Shown here piece by piece: positions 9,602 through 17,236 of a stretch of 64,000 nt of DNA. Under the pieces are notes generated by a model. The model did no database searches. It was not told the DNA's origin and saw only the letters and a program-made list of their open reading frames with translations. How positions within the stretch are numbered: position 1 is the stretch's first letter; the number at the start of each line of letters is the position of its first letter. The DNA lies in NCBI RefSeq assembly GCF_025336525.1, contig NZ_JAOCZP010000003.1, positions 310,001 through 374,000 of the forward strand, written 5' to 3'. The position numbers and the translations under genes are program-made. This DNA is from Chelativorans salis (GTDB lineage: Bacteria > Pseudomonadota > Alphaproteobacteria > Rhizobiales > Rhizobiaceae).

Positions 9602-10363
9602 ATGGCCGCGGGAGAGGCGCGCATGGAGGGGATGACGCGAGCTGAGCTCGACGTGGCCGAATCGCGCGACTTCGCACTTGGCGGCCGGCCAATGCGCCCG
9701 CGCGATGCCGCCACGCTCATCGTTATCGAGCGGCGCGCGGGCGCGCCCTTCGTCTTGATGGGCCGCAGGCACCGTCGCCATGCCTTCATGCCCGGCCGCT
9801 TCGTCTTCCCCGGCGGTCGCACGGACCCGACTGACAGCCGCATTCCCGTCGTCCGTCCGTTGCATCCGGACGAGGAGGCCAAGCTGATCGGCTCCGGAGC
9901 CCGCGCCTCCTCCGCGCGGGCCCGTGCCATCGCGCTCTCGGCCCTCCGCGAGACGTATGAGGAAGCGGGCCTGCTCATCGGGCGCAAGGACGCCTTCTCG
10001 ACGAAAAGCCGGCACTGGCAGGGTTTCGCCGAGCACGGCATCAGGCCCTCGCTCGACGGGTTGCGCTATATCGCCCGCGCCATCACCCCGCCCGGCCGAG
10101 TGCGCCGCTTCGACACGCGATTCCTTGCCGCCTGGCGCGATCAGGTTGCGGTGGAGCTTGCGGAGGGCGGGCCGACGGATGAATTGGAGGAGATCGTCTG
10201 GCTGCCGATCGGCGAGGCCATAGAGGCCGAAGTCCCTGTCATCACCCGCACCGTGCTTGACGATCTGGACAAGCGTCTCGCCACCGATCCCGAGCTTTCA
10301 CCGGGCGGCCCGGTGCCCTTCTATTTCATGCGCGCGAACAGATTCATGCGGGTGGTTCTATAG
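9602..10363 (+). CDS. NUDIX hydrolase
   Basis: 253 residues. The NUDIX core is present, with the diphosphate- and metal-binding helix RETYEEAGLLIG (about residues 120-131) preceded by FPGGR. The gap between the two halves of the NUDIX box is longer than the classical motif because of an inserted loop, typical of a larger NUDIX subfamily in alphaproteobacteria. The substrate cannot be read from sequence. ATG 9602 lies one base after the DUF983 stop; ATG 9623 has a better ribosome-binding site (GGGAGAGG) and would shorten the product by seven residues. Confidence 0.88.
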   Translation: MAAGEARMEGMTRAELDVAESRDFALGGRPMRPRDAATLIVIERRAGAPFVLMGRRHRRHAFMPGRFVFPGGRTDPTDSRIPVVRPLHPDEEAKLIGSGARASSARARAIALSALRETYEEAGLLIGRKDAFSTKSRHWQGFAEHGIRPSLDGLRYIARAITPPGRVRRFDTRFLAAWRDQVAVELAEGGPTDELEEIVWLPIGEAIEAEVPVITRTVLDDLDKRLATDPELSPGGPVPFYFMRANRFMRVVL

Positions 10364-10494
10364 GAGCCGCAGCACTCCCTTCGCTGCATACTTGACATTC
10401 CGGGCATTGTCTTTATGTGTCCGGCGAGTTTTCCGCGCGCCCTGCCGCAATCGTGACGGGCCGCCATCTTCATCACCAGAAACGGACGAATGCC

Positions 10495-10662
10495 ATGGCC
10501 AAGGCCACGACCATCAAGATCAAGCTCCAGTCGACGGCCGACACGGGCTACTTCTACGTCGCCAAGAAGAACAGCCGGACGATGACGGAGAAGATGACCA
10601 AGCGCAAATACGATCCGGTGGCGCGCAAGCACGTCGAGTTCAAGGAAGCCAAGATCAAGTAG
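10495..10662 (+). CDS. rpmG: 50S ribosomal protein L33
   Basis: 55 residues beginning [13 protein letters not shown] and ending VEFKEAKIK, a standard bacterial L33. It has no CxxC pairs, so it is the zinc-independent (C-minus) form. The ATG at 10495 is chosen because it gives the family N-terminus; an in-frame upstream extension from 10417 is not conserved-looking. A perfect intrinsic terminator follows 26 bases after the stop, so this is a monocistronic gene. Confidence 0.97.
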   Translation: MAKATTIKIKLQSTADTGYFYVAKKNSRTMTEKMTKRKYDPVARKHVEFKEAKIK

Positions 10663-10688
10663 CTTCGGCTGCTTTCCTCGCATGTAGG

Positions 10689-10714
10689 CGGCGCCCACTG
10701 GGGCGCCGTTTTTT
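10689..10714 (+). terminator. Rho-independent terminator of rpmG
   Basis: Perfect 8-bp stem CGGCGCCC / GGGCGCCG (10689-10696 and 10701-10708) with an ACTG loop, followed directly by six T residues. Confidence 0.95.
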
Positions 10715-11050
10715 ATTGTGCATATCCTACATGAGAGCCGCGGCCGTGCGCGCCGGCTGCCGAGCGATTACCCGTATCCGTTGCAGTGAGAAGGGGGCCG
10801 GTCGGCAATCTGGCAGCGGTACGAGGAGGCCACTTACGCCAGCGCCGGCCGGCCAACCCCACGGACCCAGGAGATGCGGCGGACCTGAGCATCATGGGGT
10901 ATCTGTAAGACGTAACCGCCAGTCCCCTCGAGCGGTTCGTCCACCTTCGGTTGCGACACTCGCGCAAGTACTCAAGAAAATCAACACTTACTTAACCATC
11001 GTGATGAAATGGTTCATGTTAGGGTAAACGCGTAACCATACTCGAGGCGT
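10715..11050. other. Intergenic region between rpmG and pleD
   Basis: About 335 bases between convergent rpmG and pleD. No open frame has codon use or a ribosome-binding site like a gene. The right half (10970-11040) is relatively AT-rich, with a short inverted pair AACCAT / ATGGTT around 10998-11018. I see nothing else I can name. Confidence 0.5.
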
Positions 11051-12424
11051 TCAAGCCGCCGGCGCGACGACGCGGTTGCGTCCCCGCGTCTTGGCTTCAT
11101 AGAGCGCGAGATCGGCCCGCTTCATCAGTGCCTCCACCGTGTCCCCCGGCATCCTCGCGGAAGCAACGCCGAGGCTTGCGGTGACGTCAACGGCTTGATC
11201 GCCCTGGCCGGTCAGGAATGGCCCGCTGGCAATCTCGGCACGAATGCGTTCGGCCACCTTCTCCGCCACGTCGAGTTCCGTGTCCGGCATGACGACGACG
11301 AACTCCTCGCCGCCGTAACGGCAGACGAGGTCGATGCCGCGCAGGTTCTTGCGCAGCCGCTTGGCAAACGTCTTGAGGATGGCGTCGCCGGCGTCATGCC
11401 CCCAGGTGTCGTTGATGGATTTGAAGCGGTCGATGTCGGCGATCATGATGGAAAGCGGCCGCTTGCGCGCCGTCGAACGGTCGAACAGGCTCTGCAGGTG
11501 GCTGTCGAGATAGCGCCGGTTGTGCAGGCCCGTCAGCGGATCGGTGACCGCCATTTCCACCGTCTGCGCGACGCTGGAGCGCAGGCTGTCGTTGTAGCGC
11601 TTGCGACGGATCTGGGTGCGCAGGCGGGCGATCAGTTCCTGGCGCTCGACCGGGCGCAGCACGAAGTCGTTCACCGCGAGCTCCAGCCCGCGGATGATGC
11701 GCTCCTCATCGCCCTCGCCCGCCAGAAGAATAATGGGTACCAGGCGCGTCGATTCGAGCGCCCGGAGCTGCGAGCAAAGCCGCAGCGGGTCATAGTCGGC
11801 AAAGCCTGTAGACACCATGATGCACTCATAAGCGCCCTCGACCGCCTGGCGGAGCCCGGCCTGCGGCTCCTCCGCCACGTCGAGGTCAAAAGTGCCGCTC
11901 AGAAGCCTCCTGATGCGCCGCCCGGTGGCAGCGTCGTCGTCCAACAGGAGCACGCTCGGCGTCTCTTCCACATCTCCGCTCTTCTTCTCGAGGAGTTGCT
12001 CGATGCCGATGTTGCGCGTCGTGGCGGCGCGCAGGCGCAATTCGTCCGTCAGCGCCTTCAGCCGGACCAGGCTTTTCACCCTTGTGAGAAGCTGCAGGTC
12101 GTTGGCCGGTTTGGTGAGGAAATCGTCGGCGCCGGCCTCGAGCCCGCGTACGCGGTCGGCCGGCTGGCCGAGGGCGGTAACCATGATGATGGGAATATGC
12201 GTGGTTGCAGGATCGGACTTCAGTCGGCGGCAGACCTCGAAGCCATCCATGCCCGGCATCATGACGTCGAGCAGCACCACGTCGACCTTGCTGCACTCGC
12301 AGATTTCGATGGCATCCTGACCGGAACGCGCCGTCACCACTTCATAGTACTCGGCCATAAGCCGCGCTTCGAGCAGCCTCAGATTTGCGGCGATGTCATC
12401 GACGACGAGGATGCGGGCTGTCAT
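11051..12424 (-). CDS. pleD: PleD-type response regulator diguanylate cyclase
   Basis: 457 residues, close to the 454 of Caulobacter PleD. First receiver domain: MTARILVVDDIAAN with the phospho-acceptor Asp in VVLLDVMMPGMDGFE (about residue 53). Second, degenerate receiver domain (about 157-275): the region around YECIMVSTGFAD lacks the phospho-Asp, as in known PleD adaptor domains. C-terminal GGDEF domain has the catalytic GGEEF loop and, five residues before it, RGID, the RxxD inhibitory site for c-di-GMP feedback. The product should make c-di-GMP when phosphorylated. I choose ATG 12424 over the longer frame because it yields the canonical receiver start. It lies 34 bases downstream of divK in the same direction. 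Confidence 0.96.
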   Translation of the reverse strand: MTARILVVDDIAANLRLLEARLMAEYYEVVTARSGQDAIEICECSKVDVVLLDVMMPGMDGFEVCRRLKSDPATTHIPIIMVTALGQPADRVRGLEAGADDFLTKPANDLQLLTRVKSLVRLKALTDELRLRAATTRNIGIEQLLEKKSGDVEETPSVLLLDDDAATGRRIRRLLSGTFDLDVAEEPQAGLRQAVEGAYECIMVSTGFADYDPLRLCSQLRALESTRLVPIILLAGEGDEERIIRGLELAVNDFVLRPVERQELIARLRTQIRRKRYNDSLRSSVAQTVEMAVTDPLTGLHNRRYLDSHLQSLFDRSTARKRPLSIMIADIDRFKSINDTWGHDAGDAILKTFAKRLRKNLRGIDLVCRYGGEEFVVVMPDTELDVAEKVAERIRAEIASGPFLTGQGDQAVDVTASLGVASARMPGDTVEALMKRADLALYEAKTRGRNRVVAPAA

Positions 12425-12458
12425 GACCAACTCCGGGTATACTTTTCCGCCGCACTCA

Positions 12459-12830
12459 TCACGCGTCACCGAGATAGGATCTGATGGTCTCAATGAAACT
12501 GGTCACCGAGATCGGCTTAGAGATATAGGCCTCACAGCCGCCCTGGCGGATGCGCTCCTCATCTCCCTTCATGGCAAAGGCGGTGACGGCGATGACGGGG
12601 ATGGAATGTAGTTCGTCGTCCTCCTTCAGCCACTTTGTGACTTCCAGGCCGGAGACTTCGGGGAGCTGAATGTCCATGAGAATGAGGTCGGGGCGGTGGT
12701 CGCGTGCCAGATCCAACGCCTGCAGGCCATTGCGCGTGCGCACGGTCTCGTAGCCGCTGGCCTCGATGAGGTCGCGGAAGAGCTTCATGTTGAGCTCGTT
12801 GTCCTCGACGATCATGACCTTTTTTGGCAT
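12459..12830 (-). CDS. divK: Single-domain response regulator DivK
   Basis: 123 residues, one receiver domain: [18 protein letters not shown], phospho-acceptor Asp in [13 protein letters not shown] (about residue 53), the Thr in VIAVTAFAM and the Lys in YISKPI. DivK controls the CtrA cell-cycle phosphorelay through the histidine kinases DivJ, PleC and DivL; this is established in Caulobacter and rhizobia. ATG 12830 is preferred over 12854 because it gives the family N-terminus. The divK-pleD order and spacing match Caulobacter, so both are probably co-transcribed. Confidence 0.97.
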   Translation of the reverse strand: MPKKVMIVEDNELNMKLFRDLIEASGYETVRTRNGLQALDLARDHRPDLILMDIQLPEVSGLEVTKWLKEDDELHSIPVIAVTAFAMKGDEERIRQGGCEAYISKPISVTSFIETIRSYLGDA

Positions 12831-13056
12831 TGGACCCCCATACCGCTGGCACACCCCTTCCCGCCAACGCAGGTACGGGCGCTCTTGCCGGTGTCCCCAA
12901 CTGCTTTATGGCATGATTTGCTTTACGAAAAGAAAAAGTATCCTCTCTGAATTGATTGGTTCAAGCTGGAGCGCCTGCTTTTGTCGCCGCTTGCGCCGGT
13001 CCGTCTTTGCCTTTATCGCACCGGCGAACCCGCAGAATCCTGAGGATGCGCCGCCC

Positions 13057-13341
13057 ATGCAACAAGAACAGGCCGAAGCGATCGCCATTCAGGCGCTCTC
13101 CTTCATCGCCTCCGATCCGGAGCTTCTGCCTCGCTTCCTGGCGCTGACGGGCATCGAGGCGGGGCAGATCCGGCAGGCCGCGAACGAGCCGGGCTTCCTC
13201 GCCGGCGTGCTACAGTTCGTGCTTGCGCACGCGCCCACCCTTCTGAGCTTCAGCGAGCAAAGCGGCGTGCCGCCGCAGGACGTGTCGACCGCGCACAGGC
13301 ACCTCCCCCTCGGCGACGGAGACTGGGATATCCAACCCTGA
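13057..13341 (+). CDS. DUF3572 family protein
   Basis: 94 residues, predicted soluble and helical (QAEAIAIQALSFIASDPE, RFLALTGIEAGQIR), which matches the short DUF3572 proteins found next to divK in rhizobia. ATG 13057 starts the conserved part. Divergent from divK across a 226-base promoter region. Function unknown; the conserved neighbourhood suggests, but does not show, a cell-cycle link. Confidence 0.82.
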   Translation: MQQEQAEAIAIQALSFIASDPELLPRFLALTGIEAGQIRQAANEPGFLAGVLQFVLAHAPTLLSFSEQSGVPPQDVSTAHRHLPLGDGDWDIQP

Positions 13342-13366
13342 CCGCGCTTCGGCGACGGCCGTGTGC

Positions 13367-13942
13367 TCATAGCGCCAGCCGCATCAGGGGTCGGCCTATC
13401 TTGCGCTCGACCACTTCGCTGAAACCAGCCTTGTCGAAAACACGGCGCGAACCGACGAAAAGCCCGATGGAGCGCGCGTCCTTGGACTGCGTCATCGGGC
13501 ACGCTTCGAGAACACGTGCCCCTTCCGCGCGGGCGAAATCGATGCCGGCACGCACCAGCGCATGGGTGTGGCCGCGTCCGCGGGCGCTCGTGCGGATAAA
13601 GAAGCAGGAAATGGCCCATACGGCCGGGTCGTCCGCTGGCGCGTCGTCCAAAGGCGCGGAGACGCGGCCGCGATTGTTCCACTCCGGCACGTCGAGACGG
13701 GGGCCGATCTGCATCCAGCCGTCGGCCCTTTCGCCCTCGAACAGCAAAAGCCCCGGCGGCGGCCCCGCCTCCACCCGCGTCCGGATATGGTCCTTGTTGC
13801 GCTGCCGGTCGTTTTCCCGCCGCACCGCGGGCGGCAGGCGGAAATGCGTGCACCAGCAGCCGTAGCAGGCGCCCTGCTTGCCGAACAGATCCTCGAAAGC
13901 CGGCCAGAGCTCCGGTCTCAACGGGACGATTGAAACCGTCAC
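13367..13942 (-). CDS. GNAT family N-acetyltransferase
   Basis: 191 residues. The acetyl-CoA pyrophosphate loop is visible as RTSARGRGHTHALV (about residues 120-133), after the beta strand WAISCFFI. The N-terminal part has three cysteines (ACYGCWCTHF) and belongs to a GNAT subgroup with an unknown acceptor. The start is GTG 13942 with GAGGAGAGGGAGC just upstream. Convergent with the DUF3572 gene (25-base gap), divergent from dinB. Confidence 0.85.
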   Translation of the reverse strand: MTVSIVPLRPELWPAFEDLFGKQGACYGCWCTHFRLPPAVRRENDRQRNKDHIRTRVEAGPPPGLLLFEGERADGWMQIGPRLDVPEWNNRGRVSAPLDDAPADDPAVWAISCFFIRTSARGRGHTHALVRAGIDFARAEGARVLEACPMTQSKDARSIGLFVGSRRVFDKAGFSEVVERKIGRPLMRLAL

Positions 13943-13990
13943 GCTCCCTCTCCTCTGCTTGTGCTGGCGTGCGCGTTGCTCTATTATCCT

Positions 13991-14005
13991 GTTCCCTTTA
14001 TGTTC
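13991..14005 (+). promoter_or_regulatory. LexA (SOS) box upstream of dinB
   Basis: GTTC-CCTTTAT-GTTC, an exact match to the alphaproteobacterial LexA operator GTTC-N7-GTTC, ending 12 bases before the dinB start. It would place dinB, and possibly the divergent GNAT gene, under SOS control. Confidence 0.85.
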
Positions 14006-14017
14006 TCATAAGCTGCC

Positions 14018-15325
14018 ATGGCTGTCAACGCTCCCGTGCACGGCATTTGCCGCGACTGCCTCTCCCGTGCGAGCCCGGGCGAGCGCCGTTGCAAGGCATG
14101 CGGCAGTCCGCGCGTGCTGCGCCACGAGGAGCTCGGCGCGCTGTCCATCGCCCATATCGACTGCGATGCCTTCTATGCGGCTGTGGAAAAGCGCGACGAC
14201 CCGAGCCTGCGCGACAAGCCGGTGATCATCGGCGGCGGCAAGCGCGGCGTCGTCTCCACCTGCTGTTACATTGCCCGCATCAACGGCGTGCGCTCGGCGA
14301 TGCCCATGTTCAAGGCGCTGGAGGCCTGTCCCGAGGCTGTCGTCATCAAGCCGGACATGGAGAAATACGTGCGTGTCGGCCGACAGGTGCGGGAGATGAT
14401 GCTGGCGCTGACGCCGCTGGTTGAGCCGCTGTCGATCGACGAGGCGTTTCTGGATCTTTCCGGTACGGAGCGGCTGCACGGGGCGGAGCCGGCCTTCGTG
14501 CTCGCCCGCTTCGCCAGGCAGGTCGAGGACGAGATCGGGATTACCGTTTCGGTCGGCCTTTCCTACTGCAAATTCCTCGCCAAGGTGGCTTCCGACTTCA
14601 ACAAGCCGCGCGGCTTCTCCGTCATCGGCCGCGACGAGGCGCTTTCCTTCCTGGCCCAGCAGCCGGTGACGATCATCTGGGGCGTCGGCAAGGCCTTTTC
14701 GGCGACGCTGGCGAATGACGGCATCCGCACCATCGACCAGTTGCAGCGCTTGGAGCGCGCCGACCTCATGCGCCGCTACGGCACGATGGGCGACCGGCTC
14801 CACCGGCTGTCGCGCGGCATGGACACACGCACGGTGGAGCCGCGCGGCGAAGCGAAGAGCGTGTCGTCGGAGACCACCTTCGACAAGGACATCGCCGCCT
14901 TCGAAGAGCTGGTGCCGGTGCTGAGGGCCTTGTCGGAGCGCGTTTCGGCACGGCTGAAGAAGGCGGAGATTGCCGGGCGCACGGTGGTGTTGAAGTTGAA
15001 GACCGCCGACTTCCGCATCCGCACGCGCAACCGGCAACTGGGCGACCCGACGCGGCTTGCCGACCGCATCTTCCACACCGGCCTTGACATGCTGAAGCGC
15101 GAGACCGACGGCACCCGCTTCCGCCTCCTTGGCATCGGCGTGAGCGACCTGACCGATGTGGCCAAGGCCGACCCGCCGGACCTCGTCGACCGCCTGTCGC
15201 ACAAGCGGGCGCTTGCCGAGGGGGCGATCGACAGCCTGCGGGAGAAATACGGACGCGAGGCGGTGGAGACGGGCTATACGTTCGGCCGGGCGAAAAAGGC
15301 GCGGCCGCAGCGGGAGGATGATTAG
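14018..15325 (+). CDS. dinB: DNA polymerase IV (Y family) with an N-terminal zinc-ribbon-like extension
   Basis: 435 residues. Error-prone translesion polymerase. Catalytic carboxylates sit in [17 protein letters not shown] (about residues 47-63) and [13 protein letters not shown] (about 136-148), followed by helix-hairpin-helix ([11 protein letters not shown]) and the little-finger domain. Before the usual N-terminus there are about 40 extra residues with CRDC...CKAC, which could bind a zinc ion; this is known in alphaproteobacterial DinB relatives but absent from E. coli DinB. The LexA box 12 bases upstream indicates SOS induction. Confidence 0.95.
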   Translation: MAVNAPVHGICRDCLSRASPGERRCKACGSPRVLRHEELGALSIAHIDCDAFYAAVEKRDDPSLRDKPVIIGGGKRGVVSTCCYIARINGVRSAMPMFKALEACPEAVVIKPDMEKYVRVGRQVREMMLALTPLVEPLSIDEAFLDLSGTERLHGAEPAFVLARFARQVEDEIGITVSVGLSYCKFLAKVASDFNKPRGFSVIGRDEALSFLAQQPVTIIWGVGKAFSATLANDGIRTIDQLQRLERADLMRRYGTMGDRLHRLSRGMDTRTVEPRGEAKSVSSETTFDKDIAAFEELVPVLRALSERVSARLKKAEIAGRTVVLKLKTADFRIRTRNRQLGDPTRLADRIFHTGLDMLKRETDGTRFRLLGIGVSDLTDVAKADPPDLVDRLSHKRALAEGAIDSLREKYGREAVETGYTFGRAKKARPQREDD

Positions 15326-15642
15326 CCGTTCCTCCCCTGAGGGGGTAGCCGCGAAGCCGCCAGGTGGGCTCGTTGCAGTTCGTGCTCGAGATCGATGTTT
15401 CTTTTCCGCTCCACGGTATTCGATTCAGGTCGGGCGCGCGGCGGAGACGACCCACCTTCTGCCGAAGCCGGGCTATGTCAAAGAACATGGGAAGCAGGGG
15501 CGGCTTGGGCAGGGGGAGCGAATTTTCCTGCAAGAAAAGTTTGCAGGTTGTGGGGGATCCATGGGTTAGCGGGAACGAGCGGTAAAATCTATCCCCGCTT
15601 GGATCACGTTGGGCCAGTTGGTGTCCATGGTCAGTGTTCTGG

Positions 15643-15674
15643 CATGGGTCCTCGGGTCAAGCCCGAGGATGACG
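15643..15674 (+). repeat. Palindromic intergenic repeat, copy A
   Basis: 32-base unit with the hairpin TCCTCGGG-TCAAG-CCCGAGGA at its centre. Nearly identical, in opposite orientation, to 15736-15767 (one or two differences). Confidence 0.8.
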
Positions 15675-15735
15675 AATAGCGGACAAGTGGCGGCAAGACG
15701 CCAACGTTGGTGACTAGCGCAGCCATCTCCCCCTT

Positions 15736-15767
15736 CGTCATCCTCGGGCTTGACCCGAGGATCCATG
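15736..15767 (-). repeat. Palindromic intergenic repeat, copy B (inverted)
   Basis: Reverse-complement copy of 15643-15674, so the two can also pair with each other into a longer structure. Units of this kind are scattered between genes in many rhizobial genomes. Confidence 0.8.
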
Positions 15768-15827
15768 CCGTGCCTCGTCCACATTCCGGAATGGGGGCCG
15801 GCTTGTCCTATGGCGGAGGACCGGACG

Positions 15828-16211
15828 TCATTTACGCGCTGGCTGGAACAGCTCGACGAAATTTCCGGAAGGATCGACCAGCAGGGTCTGCGAGCCTCCC
15901 GGCCCCGTGACGATCTCATTACGGAACTGGACGCCGCCGCCACGCAGCCGTGCTACCTCGGCGGACAGATCGTCGACGATCAGGTGAATGCGGTTCCAGC
16001 CGCCGGGCCGGGGCTGCTCGCCGTCAGGCATCGGCCGGCCCGCCGAGCTCGTCGGCCCGCTGAGCAAGAGCCGCAACGCTCCGCGCTGCACATCCGCGAA
16101 GGCAGGTGCATAGCTCGATAGAAGCGAGAAGCCGAGGTGGCGCGTATACCACGCGATTGCGGCCTCGACATCATCGACCATGTAACGGACATTGACGGTC
16201 GTCTCGGACAT
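15828..16211 (-). CDS. VOC (glyoxalase/bleomycin-resistance fold) family protein
   Basis: 127 residues with two beta-alpha-beta-beta-beta modules: VRYMVDDVEAAIAWYTRHLGF (N-terminal half) and IHLIVDDLSAEVARLR followed by LLVDPSGNFVELFQP at the C-terminus, where the Glu of FVELF is the usual metal ligand. Substrate unknown; such proteins include dioxygenases, isomerases and drug-binding proteins. GGGAGAAAGAG precedes the ATG. It lies about 100 bases downstream of the AraC-type regulator, in the same direction, and may be co-regulated with it. Confidence 0.85.
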   Translation of the reverse strand: MSETTVNVRYMVDDVEAAIAWYTRHLGFSLLSSYAPAFADVQRGALRLLLSGPTSSAGRPMPDGEQPRPGGWNRIHLIVDDLSAEVARLRGGGVQFRNEIVTGPGGSQTLLVDPSGNFVELFQPARK

Positions 16212-16314
16212 CTCTTTCTCCCATTGCCGGAAAGGCGCGGCCAGCCTCGACCGCCGACGCGCGTTCGCTTCCCTGTATCAGCCGAAGCGCGGCGCGGATT
16301 GGATAAAATGGAAG

Positions 16315-17190
16315 TCAGTCTGCGGACGGGAGATGATGGCGCTTCACGTGCATGCCTGATCGGTCGAACGTATTCAGGCGTTCGTGGAATTGGGCCGGGG
16401 TCAGCCCCGAGAACTCGACAAACTCGCGAATGAGATGAGACTGGTCGAAATAGCCGCATTCGACGGCAAGCTTAGCCCAGTCGGTTCTTGCCGCGCTTCG
16501 CGACGATGCGGCGGCATGCTGGAACCGGCGCACGCGGCCGAAAAGCTTCGGCGTCAGGCCGACTTCGGCGGTGAACACCTCGATGAAGCGTCGCGGACTC
16601 AAATCCACGGCTTTCGCGATGTCGCGGACCCGTTCCCGGCCATGGGTGCGCATCAGGACGTCCAACCCGACACCGACGGCGCCATGACGGGCCGGAGGCT
16701 CGTAAAGCTTTCCCAAAAGTACTTGTTCGAGAAGCTGGAATCGCGCGAGCGGCCGGGTCATCACGCACAGGCGTTCCCGGAGCATGGTAGCGGCAGGTCC
16801 CCAGATCGTCCGCAGATCGACATGCAGATTGGTGAACGCGGCGGCTGGCAGACCGAGGATGGCGAAGGCGCCGCCCGGCTTGAAGTGGACCCCTAAAAGT
16901 GCCGCTTCCTCCGCCGTGTCGCTCACGAATGCGCCGGCATAGGGGCCGGAAACCGCCGCTCCGGCAAAGCGCCGGCATTCACGCGGATCGGAGGCGCTAT
17001 AGATGCGCAGCTCGTCCTCGCGCAGGTTGAACACCATCTCGAACGTTCCACTTGGCAGAATCCGTTCCCAGGAATGCGCACCCGTATAATCTTCGTAGAG
17101 CCAGAAATCGTCTACGAATTCCGAGAGCGGAGCACGCGGAACATAGGATCGAAACAGCATCGAAACGGCCCGAACCTGGTCGAAGGGCAT
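16315..17190 (-). CDS. AraC family transcriptional regulator
   Basis: 291 residues. The N-terminal ligand or sensor domain (YVPRAPLSEFVDDFWLYE, LPSGTFEMVFNLRE) is of the DUF6597 type. The C-terminal double helix-turn-helix (about residues 185-275) has RVRDIAKAVDLSPRRFIEVF and the second helix pair AVECGYFDQSHLIREFVEFSG, which matches the AraC signature. The start may instead be the second Met (17160); neither has a strong ribosome-binding site. It follows dnaE by 46 bases in the same direction. Confidence 0.88.
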   Translation of the reverse strand: MPFDQVRAVSMLFRSYVPRAPLSEFVDDFWLYEDYTGAHSWERILPSGTFEMVFNLREDELRIYSASDPRECRRFAGAAVSGPYAGAFVSDTAEEAALLGVHFKPGGAFAILGLPAAAFTNLHVDLRTIWGPAATMLRERLCVMTRPLARFQLLEQVLLGKLYEPPARHGAVGVGLDVLMRTHGRERVRDIAKAVDLSPRRFIEVFTAEVGLTPKLFGRVRRFQHAAASSRSAARTDWAKLAVECGYFDQSHLIREFVEFSGLTPAQFHERLNTFDRSGMHVKRHHLPSAD

Positions 17191-17236
17191 CTCTATTCGG
17201 TATGGAGCCTACAAAATCAGGCCGGACGATTGAAGC

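Larger units (their letters stand above)
15326..15827. other. 500-base intergenic region with repeat sequences
   Basis: No gene between dinB and the VOC gene. The first 45 bases (15327-15371) resemble a short GC-rich rhizobial intergenic repeat (CCTGAGGGGGTAGCCGCG). Two inverted copies of a 32-base palindromic unit lie further on and are listed separately. The stretch 15375-15600 shows short open frames on both strands, none with a ribosome-binding site or recognisable protein. Confidence 0.6.
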
